The notes: generated by a model not told the origin, from the letters alone. A DNA stretch of 64,000 nt from Neonectria sp. B-13 (GCA_002682825.1 NOKP01000023.1:744001-808000); one strand, 5' to 3'. Positions 47,496-59,748 are shown, counted from the first letter of the stretch. Made by a program: numbers and translations.

Positions 47496-48254
47496 TCAGC
47501 TTCCGTTGGCCTCAAGCTTGCCCTCGGTCTTCTCGACGTAGGCGACGAGGTCGGCAATGGTGCAGACCTTGATCCCCCACTTGCGTGCGAAGGCGATGCA
47601 GGCCTCACCGCGCAGCATGCCCGTGCTTTGGCGGATGGCTTGGCCAGGGACCTCCTCGCCGTCGTCGACGATCTCACAGATGGCGGCGGCGGCTGCCTTG
47701 CCGCTCAGACGGCAAAACTCGACGGCGGCCTCGGTGTGGCCGGGTCGCTGGCGGACGCCGCCGGGGCGGGCGCGCAGGGGGAAGACGTGGCCGGGGCGGC
47801 GAAAGCTCTCGGGCTTGGAGTTGGGGTCGGCGAGGATGCGGCACACGAGGGCGCGGTCCTGGGTGGTGATGCCGGTGGTGACGGAAGGGTCGGCGGCGTC
47901 GACGGAGAGGGTGTAGGCGGTGCCGCGGGGGTCCTCGTTGTCGGCGACCATCTGGGGGAGGGCGAGGGAGGTGGTGAGGGCGGGGGAGAGCGGCGCGCAG
48001 ATGAGGCCGGAGGAGTGGCGCACAAGGAAGCCCATCTTCTCGGTGGTTACATCCTCGGCGGCGATGATGAGGTCGGCCTCGTTTTCGCGGGAGGGGTCAT
48101 CGAGGACGACGAGAAACTCGCCATTTCCTACGCCAGGCAAAGTCAGTCAGCCAGTCAGTCCAGGGGGGATTGTGAGGGAGGGTCGCATACGGAAAGCCTC
48201 AATGGACTCTGGGATAGAGTCGAATTGACTCGAATCTATCGTGGGTCCAGGCAT
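47496..48254 (-). CDS. RIB3: 3,4-dihydroxy-2-butanone 4-phosphate synthase (riboflavin synthesis)
   Basis: Minus-strand exons 48254-48191 and 48127-47496 (63 bp intron) give 231 residues. The enzyme converts ribulose 5-phosphate to 3,4-dihydroxy-2-butanone 4-phosphate plus formate, supplying the four-carbon unit of riboflavin. Family marks are VVLDDPSRENEADLI at about 29-43 with the acidic metal-binding residues, DPRGTAYTLSVDA, PSVTTGITTQDRA, FRRPGHVFPLRAR and RPGHTEAAVEFCRLSG. The length matches monofunctional fungal Rib3; no GTP cyclohydrolase II domain is fused. Confidence 0.96.
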
Positions 48255-49945
48255 TGTAGCGGCGGGATGTGGACGATGGGAGGGAGGTGGAGGTGGAGAA
48301 GTAGGCGAGGAAAGCGTCGGGGTTTGGCGATGGTGCTGTCCAAGTATCGGCCTCGGCTGCGGTGGAATGCGACGGACGGTGCGGGCTCGGAGACGGCGAC
48401 GCGCGAGGGGAGGAGGTCGCTCTTTTGGCCCTAGGGGATGATGGCGCGGGGTATAGATGGAATTGGAAAGATGGAGAAGAAGGGGCGGACGGATATATGT
48501 AGATGGACGATGCAACAGCACAACACTCTCACACAGAGGGGAAGCGAGGGGAAAGGTAAAGGGGATGGGACGGGAACTGAGGATACGATTCAAGAGGCGC
48601 TCACTTGGTAATAAGCATCAATCATGTGGTAGTCGGCACCGCGGTACACCGGCAAGGAACAGACGGCATGATTCAGGCCCTTTGCCGCCGCCTCCGCTCT
48701 CCGGCCACGGTCATGGGCGAAGTTCGTCGGACCCGCGCGGTGAATTGCCGGCTCCAACAGTCAACGCTCCAACATGCGAGCGCGCGCACCCATTCTCCAT
48801 ACCAACGCGACCCCCCGGCCTATCCGGACTGAGCTTAGGCAAGGCCTAGAGGCCGGTCGGAAAGCTGGCGAGAGAACTGGGAGAAGCCCGTGGAAAGCGG
48901 AAGAGTGGGTGGGTGTCCTGGGGTTTGGGCCGAAAGGACGCCGTCCCGTTCAATTCTGCTCACATGTCGCCGGCCACCCAGACCTCGCTCGCGGGTTTCT
49001 GCTCGGCATTGGACGAACCCTTGCCCCCAAGGCCCGCAATTGGCCATTGAGCGTCCCAGAGGACCCTGCTTAGTGCCCGTTTCTTGCGTCTCTTCGGGTC
49101 GTGGATTAGTCGGGGTCGCGCGGTTATTATGTAAGCACCCTCCAAGACGCAGTTGGAGATGCGAATTGCGAAAGCATCAGTCAGCTTCCACTCACTGAAT
49201 AATGGGCTCAAGGATGGGGCCATTGTGATTTCCCGCCAACCATTGGGAAAGAAAAACGAGGAATTGAGGGCAATGGTGGAGCCGATGGCGGAGGCGATTA
49301 GAATCTGACCTTAATTCTCAAATTTAATCGCTATCTAGTTGACGCTGTTTGTCTGTCATGCCAGGGCACGGCGGTCTCGTCATCCGCCATCCCACTCTTG
49401 TCGGTACACCACCTAGATAGTTTTTTTTGGTTGAGCCTCAAATATCTGACTTACACCCATGATCAACAACATTACTATTAATAAGTGTCTCAGATGGGCG
49501 GGAAAACCGAGAGCAATCTTTTGTTGGCTGTGGCAGGCCATGCCACAAAACTCGCCAACATGCCGAGTTTCTCAACTTACGCATCAAGACATAGTGTTTT
49601 GCATCCTACCTAAGTAAGGGTTTCTTCGGCATAAGATAAACGAAGGAAACCCCACTTGACCCCTGGACCCAGGCGCAGAGATGCAAACATTCATACCCTG
49701 ATTCCGGCGAACTTCACAAGCCAAAAAGAGGATACCTGAAGGACAGAACGGGTAGTGACCGTTACTTACGGAATGACCCCTCCATTGCTGCTTAGTCATT
49801 TTGGAAACGCTGGTGACAGCGCTAGTCCTAATCCCTCGAGCGTCGCAAACGTCTCGAACGTCATGAGGCGAGGCAAAACCCAGAACCATCGGCAGCTCCG
49901 ACAGCTCCAAGCCACGACAACCAATTCTTCCCTACATCTACCACC
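48255..49945. promoter_or_regulatory. divergent promoter region of RIB3 and COQ3
   Basis: No gene is supported in 1.7 kb. GC-rich near RIB3 with GGTGGAGGTGG-like runs, AT-richer in the middle (49300-49500) with a T run near 49423. Frames at 48457 and 48774 look random. Confidence 0.45.
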
Positions 49946-50875
49946 ATGCCGGCTCCGTCACGGCCGGCGGGTGCCCTCCTCCGGCGTCTCGGCAGACCGA
50001 ATGTACGACTTCTCCCATCGCCACCGGCCCCACGAGCATCCAGCCGCGTCCTCCCCAGTCTCGCAGCAACACTCTCACCTGCACGATGGAACTCGACCAC
50101 TTCCTCTTCTTCAACTTCCTCCTCGCCCACCTTCTCCTCTGTCAACCCCGATGAGGTCTCCCACTTCAATGCCCTCGCCGCCGACTGGTGGGACCCCCAC
50201 GGCTCGTCCCGCCTCCTACACCTTATGAATCCCCTCCGCCACGACTTCATCCGTGCATGCCACCGCACCCAGGTTGACGCGCCTCCATCTCACGGCCTCA
50301 CCTACCTCGATATCGGCTGCGGCGGAGGCATCTTCGCTGAAAGCGCCGCCCGCTTGCCGAGCACCCGGAGTGTTACAGCCATCGACCCGACGCCCTCTGT
50401 CCTTGCCATCGCCAAGGCCCATGCCCGCAAAGATCCCACCCTGCGCAACAAGCTCCAGTACCGCCAAACTTCAATTGAGAACCTACCACTGCCGGCGAAT
50501 GGACAAGAAGCCTACGATGTTGTATCGGTGTTCGAGGTCATCGAGCATATCGATGAGCCCGCCGCCTTCCTCAAACGGGTGGAACCGTTTGTCAAGCCCG
50601 GTGGGTGGTTGGTCATGAGCACCATTGCGCGTACATGGATGAGCTGGTTCACGACCAACTTCATCGCCGAGGACGTGCTGGGTATCGTGCCCAAGGGAAC
50701 GCACGACTGGAACAAGTACTTGAACGAGGGCGAGCTGCGACAGTTCCTCGAAGGTCAGGGCTGGAGCAGCCCGATGGTCCAAGGAGTGATCTACGTGCCG
50801 GGCTTGGGATGGAAAGAGGTTCAGGGAAGCGAGAAGGTTGGGAATTACTTCTTTGCCGTTCGCAAAGTTGATTGA
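49946..50875 (+). CDS. COQ3: ubiquinone biosynthesis O-methyltransferase, mitochondrial
   Basis: A single exon of 309 residues. Coq3 performs both O-methylations in ubiquinone synthesis on the inner mitochondrial membrane, as part of the Coq complex. The first ~50 residues are Arg/Pro/Ala/Ser-rich without acidic residues and end ARWNS, a typical matrix presequence. Then come EVSHFNALAADWWDPHGSSR (UbiG signature), YLDIGCGGGIFAESAA at about 120-135 (SAM motif I), VTAIDPTPSVLAIAKAHA, VVSVFEVIEHIDEPAAFL and MSTIARTWMSWFTTNFIAED. The length is normal for fungi and no intron is required. Confidence 0.96.
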   Translation: MPAPSRPAGALLRRLGRPNVRLLPSPPAPRASSRVLPSLAATLSPARWNSTTSSSSTSSSPTFSSVNPDEVSHFNALAADWWDPHGSSRLLHLMNPLRHDFIRACHRTQVDAPPSHGLTYLDIGCGGGIFAESAARLPSTRSVTAIDPTPSVLAIAKAHARKDPTLRNKLQYRQTSIENLPLPANGQEAYDVVSVFEVIEHIDEPAAFLKRVEPFVKPGGWLVMSTIARTWMSWFTTNFIAEDVLGIVPKGTHDWNKYLNEGELRQFLEGQGWSSPMVQGVIYVPGLGWKEVQGSEKVGNYFFAVRKVD

Positions 50876-52366
50876 TGATGACGGAAAGCGGTTTGTATTT
50901 GGGATGACGCTGCATGGGAAACAAAAAAGAAGAAGAAATACATCGCTGGGCCAGATCTCCTGTACTATAATGTATAATCGTCCATCTAGACCTGGCAATA
51001 AAAGGCTATCATACTATCATCTGAATTGAATTCATAGGCGCCGAGACTATCAATGGAGTCAAAATTAGGGAACGGGTATGAGACATGCCACTTTGTCTAT
51101 TCAAAAATAGCTGTTCGAGGTGACATAATGACAGGAGGCACAGCCAATCGGTGCCTGGAGCTCAAGTCCTTGACCTCGTCGGCCAGTCGGCCAGTCGGCC
51201 AGATGGTCTCGGAAATCATACGAAAACTCAGCCATTGGATCCCCATGCCCGACTGCCAACCCCAGACGAAGCCAAGGGGGTTGGGGCACCTCCCATGTTG
51301 CCGATCGTCCAGCCGTTGCAATGCTTTCGCTGCCGCGAATGGCGTTGCATCCCTTGGGCTCATGGTCACTGGTGTGACACAGCCTGGTTTTGTTGGCGAT
51401 CCTGCAACGCGCTGATCCCTGCCCGTCGGGTGTTTTGCCTGTGCCTGTGCGGACAATATTACGAGTTGGCGGTGTTGGGAAAATGGTCACAGGCGTCACA
51501 GCGTCAGCCGCACGTCCTACGTGCATGGGGGCGACGAATGAGGGGAAGGAAAAGCTCCGAGCCGTCGAGTTATTAGCAACACTAGAGCTGCTTTCCTCGT
51601 GCATTTTTGTTGATCCTCGGCAGATCGGGACCTCCTCCAATGCCAGGGCAATGGAGGAAAAGAACCGGCGTGGGCCAAAAGCATGGCCTTACCCAAATCC
51701 AGTCGCGAAGGTTCGTGACGTTGCCAACCTCGGCCGGGCCATCGCCTAGGTCTTACTGGTCTGGGGCTCGAAGGATGGCAGTGAGGCGCCTAGAGACGCA
51801 CTAACCGTCCCTAAAACGCCCTATCCCTGGTTTGGCCCCCAGGCGGTCTTTATAGCAGGAAGCCACCCGCTGTCTCGTCCCCAAACTCCGCTAATCAACT
51901 CCTCCGAGTCCGAGGGGCTGCTACGGGGTTTGCTACAGGGGCTATGCACGGTGTAAAGCACAGCCGGTGGGGAGCCTGGAGGGTAAGCACACCAAGCTCC
52001 GGGCTCCAAGCACCAAGCACCAAGCAAGCCCAGCCAACAGGGGCCTGGGAACCGAGCCTCGTCCTACGCCATCAGTTGTCTTTCGTGTCTCGTGTCGGTC
52101 CCCAGGTCGTCCTCGTTCATCACCATGTGTCTCCCTCGTTGACATTGATTGATTCTTTTGTAGGAGATTCTGACCTTTCTTTCATTGTCCTTCTCTTCCC
52201 GCGTCTAGCAAAATATTCGTTCTTGTGTGTCTCGGTATTTCTGTGTCTCGTCTCGGCTTTCTTCGTCTCGCATCTCGGGCTTGATTGGATTGGATTTGAT
52301 GACGACGCCTGTGCCCAGTCACCACCACCGCGACGGAGGAAAAGCACCACCGTTACCATCACGGCC
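50876..52366. promoter_or_regulatory. intergenic region upstream of the serine carboxypeptidase
   Basis: No gene is supported. It holds TCGGCCAG-type repeats at 51178-51203 and a triplet of AGCACCA units near 52007-52025. The last 300 bp are T/C-rich leader sequence. Frames at 51101-51640 look random. Confidence 0.45.
51178..51203. repeat. short tandem repeat (GTCGGCCA)3
   Basis: Three direct copies of GTCGGCCA followed by G. Confidence 0.8.
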
Positions 52367-54489
52367 ATGCCTCCTCTTCTCCCCCCTCCTTTGCTTTCCG
52401 TCCTCCTCCTAGTCTTGGCCTCTGCGTCCACTTCGCTCGCCCAGTTCATCCCTCGCACCGACGCTGCGGAGCGCAACCTCACTGTCGTACGCTCCCCGGG
52501 GGACGGGAATGTTACCGTCTCGTACAAGGTCCCCGAGGGCGCTTGCACTACCGCCTTCAAATCTCAGCGCCAGTACACCGGCTGGGTCAATATTCCGGGC
52601 GACTATCCGACGAATCTGTTCTTCTGGTTTGTCGAGGCCCGTGAGGAAACAGAAAGCCTCACCATCTGGCTCAACGGTGGACCGGGCTCCAGCTCGCTTT
52701 ATGGCTTCTTCACTGGCAATGGGCCCTGTGAGGTTGTTGAGGAAGGCCTCGATCGTTATGACACAGTTGCTCGCGAATGGGGTTGGGATCGTGCCTCCAA
52801 TATGCTCTTCATCGATCAGGTAGGTTTCCATAAATTTGACCCCAAGATCTAAGTCCCTAGACTGGATATCTAACCTCACTCTTTCCACAGCCTAATCAAG
52901 TAGGCTTCTCCTACGACACTCCCACCAATGGAACTCTCGACTTCACCCAGGACAACTTTGAGGAACCGCCCATAGCCAACACCCAGTATCCAGAGTGGGC
53001 CATGCTCAACGGTACCTTCAGCACCGGGAACGGCAGCCGCACTTCCAACACGACTGAGACAGCCGCCATCGCTGTCTGGCACATGATCCAAGGCTTTTTA
53101 ACTACGTTCCCCCAATATCAGCCTTCGTCCTCTGGTCAAAACAGCTCATTGGGTATCAACCTCTTCGCCGAGAGCTACGGAGGCCGCTACGGGCCCGTCT
53201 TCGCAGAGACGTTCGAGGAGCAGAACCTCAAACGGGAGACTGGCGAGCTTCCCCAAAACACCACCATCGACATTCATCTCAGCTCCCTCGGTATCGTCAA
53301 TGGCTGCATCGACATGGAGACCCAGACTCCTTTCTATCCCGCCTTTGCTAGTGACAACACGTACGGCTACGAAGCCATCTCGAAAGAAGAGGCGAGTTAT
53401 TACATCGACAAGTATTCGGCTGAGGGCGGTTGCAAAGACCTCGTCCATCAGTGCACCGCGGCAGCGACCTTTGGCGACGAGGATGGCGACGGCGACAGCG
53501 CCACTGTCAACAGTATATGTGGAAAAGCCCAGCAAGCTTGCCTCGAAATCGAATACGCCTACTTATCCTCAGGCCGCAGCGTTTACGACCTCGCCGCTCC
53601 AGATGCCGATCCCTTCCCTCCCATGGTGTTCCAGGAGTACCTCAACCAAGTTGACATCCAGGAAGCAATCGGTACCCCGATCAACTTCACACTGTCCAAC
53701 TCGGCCATCTACTTCGAATTTGCCGGTACAGGTGATCAGGCCCGTGACGGAAACATCGCGCGTCTTGCCGCCCTCGTCAACAAGGGCGTCCACGTCGGCC
53801 TCATCTACGGCGATCGCGACTACATCTGCAACTGGCTAGGCGGTGAGGCCGTGTCCAAGGAAATCGCCACAGAGGCCGGCGGCGAGTATGCCCTTCGCTT
53901 CTCGGAAGCCGGTTACGCGCCTATCGTTATCAACGATTCGTATGTTGGCGGCGCCGTCCGCCAGTTCGGCAACCTCTCCTTCAGCCGCATCTACCAAGCC
54001 GGCCACGCCGTTCCCGCGTACCAACCGGAGACAGCTTTCCAAGTCTTTGCGCGCATCATCATGGGCACTTCCGTCGCCATGGGCGAGGATATCGACCTCA
54101 CCACCTACAACTCCACCGGCTCCGCCAACGCCACCCAGACCGATGACCTACCTGACCAGTTGGAACCGACGTGCTACGTGCGGGCCTACAGCGGCAGCTG
54201 CGATAAAGCTGCACAGTCCCTATTTCTGGGCGAGGACAGTGAACATGATGGCGTTGTCATCAACGGCATCCTGTATACCTCGTCGGGGGACTGGCCGCTC
54301 GCTGCCGAGACTGAGTCTTCCACCACATCACCGGTTCGGTCGACTGTCACTGAGACGCTCACGGGCGTTTACACGGCGACGACCACGCCGACTACCGAGT
54401 CTGATTCCGCAGGTGTCTCCTTGGAATTGCCCAGTTGTCTGGCCGTGGGCTTTGTTGCTGCTCTTGCCCTCGGCGCGTTGGTCACGTAG
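52367..54489 (+). CDS. secreted, probably GPI-anchored serine carboxypeptidase (family S10)
   Basis: Exons 52367-52819 and 52891-54489 (71 bp intron) give 683 residues, longer than the usual ~500. A signal peptide covers about residues 1-25. Family marks are LTIWLNGGPGSSSLYGFF (oxyanion region), NQVGFSYDTP, the nucleophile block AESYGGRYGPVF with Ser near residue 246, GDRDYICNWLGG containing the catalytic Asp, and AGHAVPAYQPE with His near 523. The first Gly of the usual GESYGG is Ala. After ~600 the chain becomes Thr/Ser-rich and ends in a hydrophobic stretch (VGFVAALALGALVT), as expected for a GPI anchor. Many N-glycosylation sequons. Acts outside the cell or at the wall, removing C-terminal residues. 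Confidence 0.93.
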
Positions 54490-54957
54490 TGCATTCAACA
54501 ACGCACATAATCAACTCTCACATGGCGTGGAACATCTATGATACCAACATATTGGTCTTGAGTACAAATGGGCGTTTTTGATTATTTTGGAGGAACAAAA
54601 AAAAGAGAAATGGTTACTGGACAGGACGTGCGGTACAGGGCACGGGATGGCATTGCATAACACGGCATTAGGAGGCTTGGCCTAGATCTTGGGTTCTCGA
54701 TATGGATCGATTGCTGCAATGCACAGCGTAATGAAGATTTCACGAGATACCATAATCGGATAGATTTCATAGCAGGGATAGACTTTGATTATATTACAGG
54801 CCTATGTCCCAATAGTTCTCTCCATTAGTAGATGGTGATGTATTGCAGCTTGACTCTCGACGATGTCTCGAGGTATGTGTATAAATCGGGGTATCATATG
54901 TCATCAGATCGTATCATACACATGGTTTCGCTTCCTTGGCGTACGTTCTTCAGCCTT
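54490..54957. other. convergent 3' region between the carboxypeptidase and NSE2
   Basis: AT-rich, with an A run at 54597-54604; no gene is seen. Confidence 0.55.
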
Positions 54958-56149
54958 TTACCGCTCGGCTTTCTCCCTCTTAGGGCCTCGACCCGGAACG
55001 ACTTTATGGCCTCTAACCATGACCTCGTCGTCGCCGTCGCCATCATCGTCATCCTCCTCGTCCAAGTCATGCTGCTCCTGGGCCTGGCGGGCGCGGCGGG
55101 TACGGCGAACCATGGCCAGATCGAGGTAAAAGTCCTCATCGAATTGCGGGCGGGAGAACATCTAAGAAACTTGTCAGTGCGCGTGGACAAAGGGAGCAGG
55201 ACTGAGAGTCTAGCTGTACCTGTGAGCATCCCGTTTGCGGGCACTGCTTCTCGCCGCGTATGGATAGGTAGTCGAGGATGGCGGATTTCTCAAACGTGTG
55301 TTTGCACTTGCGGTTGCTGTAGGGCTGATCCATGGGCTGCAGGGTGAGGGGGCAGTTGATGCTGAGGACCTCACGAGCCACGGCAATATCGTCGTCGTCG
55401 TCCTCGCCCATGCCATCAGCCAAGTCACACATAACTGGCTGGCCGTCGGGGCGGAACCAGCGAGAAGCGTCGGGGAGTGGCGCGCCGTCCTCGCCGGCCA
55501 TGGCGTCATGCCACAGCTTCTTGAAGGCGCCGTAGTCGTTGTTGAGGGCGTAACGTTGGTGCATGGAGAGGGCAGAGTAGTCAGCTACCTTTTGGGAGCG
55601 CTGGGTGTTGAATAGGTTAAGAAGACTAGGGGCTGGCGCCTCTTCGACGTCGTCGGATTGACCTGGTCTGGGGGGACCAGGGCCACCGGCAGGATTGGCG
55701 TGGTTGTATAGATCACCAATGATTGCGGCTTCATCCTCGAGCTCTGCCCTGTGATCGATCAGGTCACGGATAGCCTGCTCTGACTTGTCGGTCAGGGAAT
55801 TGACTTGAGCCTCGAGATCGACGAGGTGCGTCTCTAGTCGCTGCTCATCGGCGGATTTGTCGGCGCCCTTCTCTTCCCTCTTGGCGCGGCCAACCTCAAG
55901 TTTATGGCGTTGCTCCCTCAAGCGCTCATGTAAATCGCCGACGCTGGAGCCGATGAGGCGCAGGGAGTCCTTGAGTTCCACCTGATAGGCAACGGTGCCA
56001 CGGTTGTTGGAGAGCTCGGCGAGGGCGCGGCGGGCGGAGTCGTTGAGGGGGCACGCGGGCGGCTGGTAGTCGGGCAGGGCGGTCGATGCAGACGCGGACG
56101 AGGACGAGGCGACTGCGGCGCCGGAGCGATTGACGAGTCGGCGAGACAT
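54958..56149 (-). CDS. NSE2: Smc5/6 complex SUMO E3 ligase Nse2 (Mms21)
   Basis: Minus-strand exons 56149-55220 and 55161-54958 (58 bp intron) give 377 residues. Nse2 docks on Smc5 by an N-terminal coiled coil and sumoylates repair and chromosome proteins through an SP-RING. Residues about 40-150 are helical and charged. The SP-RING spans about 264-312: INCPLTLQPMDQPYSNRKC, KHTFEKSAILDYL, then QCPQTGCSQ, with Cys266, Cys282, His284, Cys303 and Cys308 giving the Cys-His-Cys-Cys zinc pattern. The tail after the RING is acidic then basic (DLDEEDDDDGDGDDE, RGPKREKAER). An Asp-rich loop just before the RING is unusual but plausible. Confidence 0.93.
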
Positions 56150-58323
56150 GGCGAGGATCTGAGATGTGCCGGGCCTTGGACGCAGGAACGTGCGAATAGG
56201 AGGGCGGCGATTATGGAGAGGTGGTGCAGAGACGGGGCATCGCGAGGTGATGTGGAGCCCTAGACGTTTCCCTGAGGATTTGTTGGTGATGAGGGGGGAG
56301 AAATCGAGAGGGACGCATTGACGGGGAGGCGCAGAATGTCTTTAGATGGTGCGTACAAACGCGGCGTAATGGACTAAAAGATGCAGTCGGCGCGTGCAAC
56401 TAGACGCGTGCAGAACTGTAGTGGTGGCGGGGAGTTGGGGCGCAGAGCACTGTGGCTGGCTGGCCGGCAAAGCACGGGTTTGTGGCTGGGCTGGGGGAGC
56501 ATTGTGGCAGGCAGCTGGCAGGAGACTGTCACACACACCTAATCGTACAGTACGAGTGGAAGTACGAAGTAATTATTCCTACAGTACGGAGCAGTACTTT
56601 GTACAGCACTGTACCGCATCAATCAGATCGATCTAGGATGACAACCAGGGTCCTGGGATGAGAGCCGGGGTTCTGCGATCTGGGCGAAGAAGCGAGTGTG
56701 TTGTCAATCGGGACTTCAAGACTCGCTCGTTCGCGGTTCATCCCATCATGTCACACCACGGCCCATGCCAGCCCACCGACATCCCAACCACATCCGAGCA
56801 AATGGCGATGGCGCGGGACCTGGGAAATTCGAAACGCGCCGAACCGAAGACTCCGACGATGCTTTTTTCTCAAGCCAAGGTGTTGAGTACGGTGACATCC
56901 TGCGATCGATGGCCCTGGGAAGCGCACCCCCAAAACAGGCACGTGGTAGACCCGGGAAACGGCACCATCCCATTCCTCTTACCACCAACGACACCCATCA
57001 ATCAATCATCTTACATCGTTGCATCGACGAGAAAATGTGGGTGGCGTTCGCTTCTCTAAACCACCCGGCGCATTCACTTCGTCCTAAGTTGTTGTTCAGC
57101 GGTGACCAGATCTCAAGACTTTGCACGACGGTCGGGCAAGGCGCAAAGTCGGGAGGCTTTCGCCCGCATCGATCGCGCGTATAGCCGTCGGTCAATCGAA
57201 ATCGAAATCGTAAACGAAATCGAGCTTTAAACAAAAAACGGCCCCGGCTCGCTCGGGCTGGTCAGCCCAAAACGGGGCGGCCAGACCCAGCCCAGTCCAG
57301 CGTTGTCCAGCGTCGTCCAGTGTCGACCAGCAGCCAGGGCAGGGCCCAGGGACATTTCTAGCCCAGTCGCAGCCCAGTCCCACTGCTGGGCCATTGGAGA
57401 GCGCCTCATGATGGCTGGGTTGAGTTCCGCATGCATTGGTGTAGTCGTACTGGGTGCCACAAAAGAAACATACACCAGCACCACAGCACCACAGCAACAT
57501 CAAGCATGGAACCGTGGATCGATACCAAGATCCTGGAAAGCCCATGACAAGAAACTGACCAGGCCACCGGACACGGGGACACAGAGATACGGGCACGGGG
57601 ACACGGGGTGCAGGGCGTCGAACACGGGATAAGGTCTAGGGAATACGGACGCATCATCGTCATCGGCCCGTGAACTCTGCATTGCAAGCTCACGGTTCCT
57701 TGGTGCAGCAGTGCGGCCTACCTATTTGCGGAGTAGGCCGGACCCAGGACAGGCATGCCTTGCTGCCAATGTCGAGCGGATTGGTCCAGAAGCCGGGAAC
57801 GCCCCGCCCACTTACAGGCGCACCGATGACCCCGATCCCGGGCCCGGAGGCTCGAGCCGGCGATCTGGGTTTTAGAGCAGATCCCCACGACACGGCTCAT
57901 CCCACCCTCAATCTCCAGCGTTCTAGCCAGCGAGCCCGACAGGGCCAACACCGCTGCCAAGCAAGCCGCGATAACGGCACGCCGAGCTTACAGGTGCACT
58001 TTGTGATGTGCACCCCTCCTCCTCCTCCTCCTCCTTCTTCTCGTCCCTCTCCGCTTACACACACTCGCTCACACCCAGCGTCCGTTCCCAGGTTTGCCAC
58101 AGTTGGGCTTCGCAGCAGAGCAGAACAGGCAACGCGGGGAATCACTGCACAAGACGAGTCGCAACCATTCCTGCTTCCGGCCTGTCGCCTTCTCACGCAG
58201 GATGGCCTCAGGATGGCTGGTTGTGATGCCAACGCCAGACACCACACCAGGTTTCTCTCTCTTGGCTCTGCATACTCTGACCGCGGCCGGACCCAATGGC
58301 CGACCACGATCAGCAAGAAGGGA

Positions 58324-58348
58324 ATGCGATGCGATGCGATGCGATGCG
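58324..58348. repeat. (ATGCG)n microsatellite
   Basis: Five perfect ATGCG units. Confidence 0.9.
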
Positions 58349-58440
58349 TGAGCTTGTCCACGTCTACGTCAACCTACATCCATCCACGCCCATGCCAATG
58401 GCCACGTTCCACCCCCCAATTGCCTTGCCTCCACTCCACG

Positions 58441-58468
58441 CTGGTGCTGGTGCTGGTGCTGGTGCTGG
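58441..58468. repeat. (CTGGTG)n microsatellite
   Basis: Four perfect CTGGTG units followed by CTGG. Confidence 0.9.
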
Positions 58469-58744
58469 CTCCGCGCGGGTCCTCTCGATTCACTTGGCGC
58501 TTGTCCTCACTCCTCGCTCCTGTCACTCCACGCTCCACGCTGCCGCAGCCATGCTCACGGCATCCCCTAGTCTGACTGGACTCTTTTAACATTGGCCCTG
58601 CCATCGGGTAATAGCTTGAGGATCCAGCTTTGGGCCGGACACCTGGCAGACGATGCATCCGGGCTCATCGTTCCATCGGCGGCGGCGGCTTGTGGTTGTC
58701 TATCCCGCCATGCTTAATGCGCTTCCTCCTCCAACTTGCCCATC

Positions 58745-58785
58745 TCGATCCCTCCGGCCAATCTCGACCTTGCCCTGTTATATAA
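58745..58785 (+). promoter_or_regulatory. candidate promoter core of the VIVID-like gene
   Basis: A CGATC element (58746-58750), a CCAAT box (58758-58762) and TATATAA (58779-58785) occur in order, about 210 bp before the start codon. CGATC/GATC pairs are the core of white-collar light-response elements. The arrangement is seen in the sequence; the function is inferred. Confidence 0.45.
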
Positions 58786-58993
58786 CTTTGGCATCTCCTC
58801 GCCGTCATCATCCGCACCGCTGCCCTAACATTCTCTTCCAATCCTCCATCCTCTATCATCTACCACCGCCCCATGATTCACTTCCCCTGCTGCTAGCTTG
58901 ACGTCTTCGCGTCTCAACCCTCGCGCTATCCCACTACTACTTCTTGCCCAAGGAACAGTTCGTGGTCCTTGTTTGCTGTGTGTCTCTCACCAA

Positions 58994-59748
58994 ATGGTAT
59001 CCAGAGCGCCGCTTGCCATGAATCCATGGGAGGTCCAGGCTCTTAATGTTAGTACTAACATACATTTATTCAACGCCTGAGAGAGTACCTTGCTGATCCG
59101 TCGCAATAGTATGAGTTCCCCGAGCAGGGGTCCATCAACCCCGACGGTACTTCTGTCACCACCACAACGACTTGGCGCCGCGTTCAAGATCCCGTCATCT
59201 ATCCAGGCATTTATGCTCCCAGTGGATTCAACATCATGGACGTTTTCGTATGTCTTCCCTTCCCGCTTCATCCTACCATCAGCTCCCAAATGTGCATCTC
59301 CGTCATTGATGCGATCTGTTGACCCTGACCTGTTTCCCTCTAGTTCCGAATTGCATCCCGCCCCAACCCAAAGATCTCCCTGGGAGCTGTCGACAGCTCC
59401 GTCTCCCTTGTCCTCTGCGACCTACAGCAACCCGGTATCCCTATTCTCTACATCACCGAGGCCTTCACCCATTTGACCGGTTACTCATCCGACGAAGCCA
59501 TCGGCCAGAACTGTCGCTTCCTTCAGGCCCCCTTGGGCAAGGACCCTCGTGCTGTCTCCAAGTCGGCCGACAGCTCCGCTATTCGCCACATGCGTCATGC
59601 CATCCGTCATAACGAAGAGATCCAGCTGCGGGTTACCAACTATCGAAAGAACGGCGAGCGCTTCACGAATCTTGTTACCATCATTCCTGTCCCTTGCAGC
59701 CCGAACGGACCTCGCTATTCCTTGGGCCTCCTGTCCGAAGTTGAATAG
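58994..59748 (+). CDS. vvd: VIVID/ENVOY-type LOV-domain blue-light photoreceptor
   Basis: Exons 58994-59047, 59110-59247 and 59344-59748 give 198 residues; introns are 62 bp (TGCTGATC branch point) and 96 bp. It is a single small PAS/LOV protein with an N-terminal cap, as in Neurospora VVD: the start MVSRAPLAMNPWEVQALNYE parallels VVD's MNPWEVEAY, and IYAPSGFNIMDVFFRIASRP parallels its LYAPGGYDIM segment. The flavin-binding motif GQNCRFLQ contains the adduct-forming Cys (residue 121, codon 59512-59514). The domain closes with RVTNYRKNGERFTNLVTIIPV. VVD/ENV1 proteins bind FAD, are induced by the white-collar complex and then inhibit it, giving light adaptation. Translation could also begin at the internal MNPWEV Met. 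Confidence 0.95.

Larger units (their letters stand above)
56150..58993. promoter_or_regulatory. long divergent upstream region of NSE2 and the VIVID-like gene
   Basis: No gene is supported in 2.8 kb. GATCGATC lies at 56626-56633 and CGATCG near 57170. Short repeats include CGAAAT units near 57196-57222, GTCCAGCG units near 57293-57325, (ATGCG)n at 58324-58348 and (CTGGTG)n at 58441-58468. The promoter core of the photoreceptor is listed separately. Long upstream regions with spread GATC-type elements are typical of white-collar-controlled genes, but that link is inference. Confidence 0.45.
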
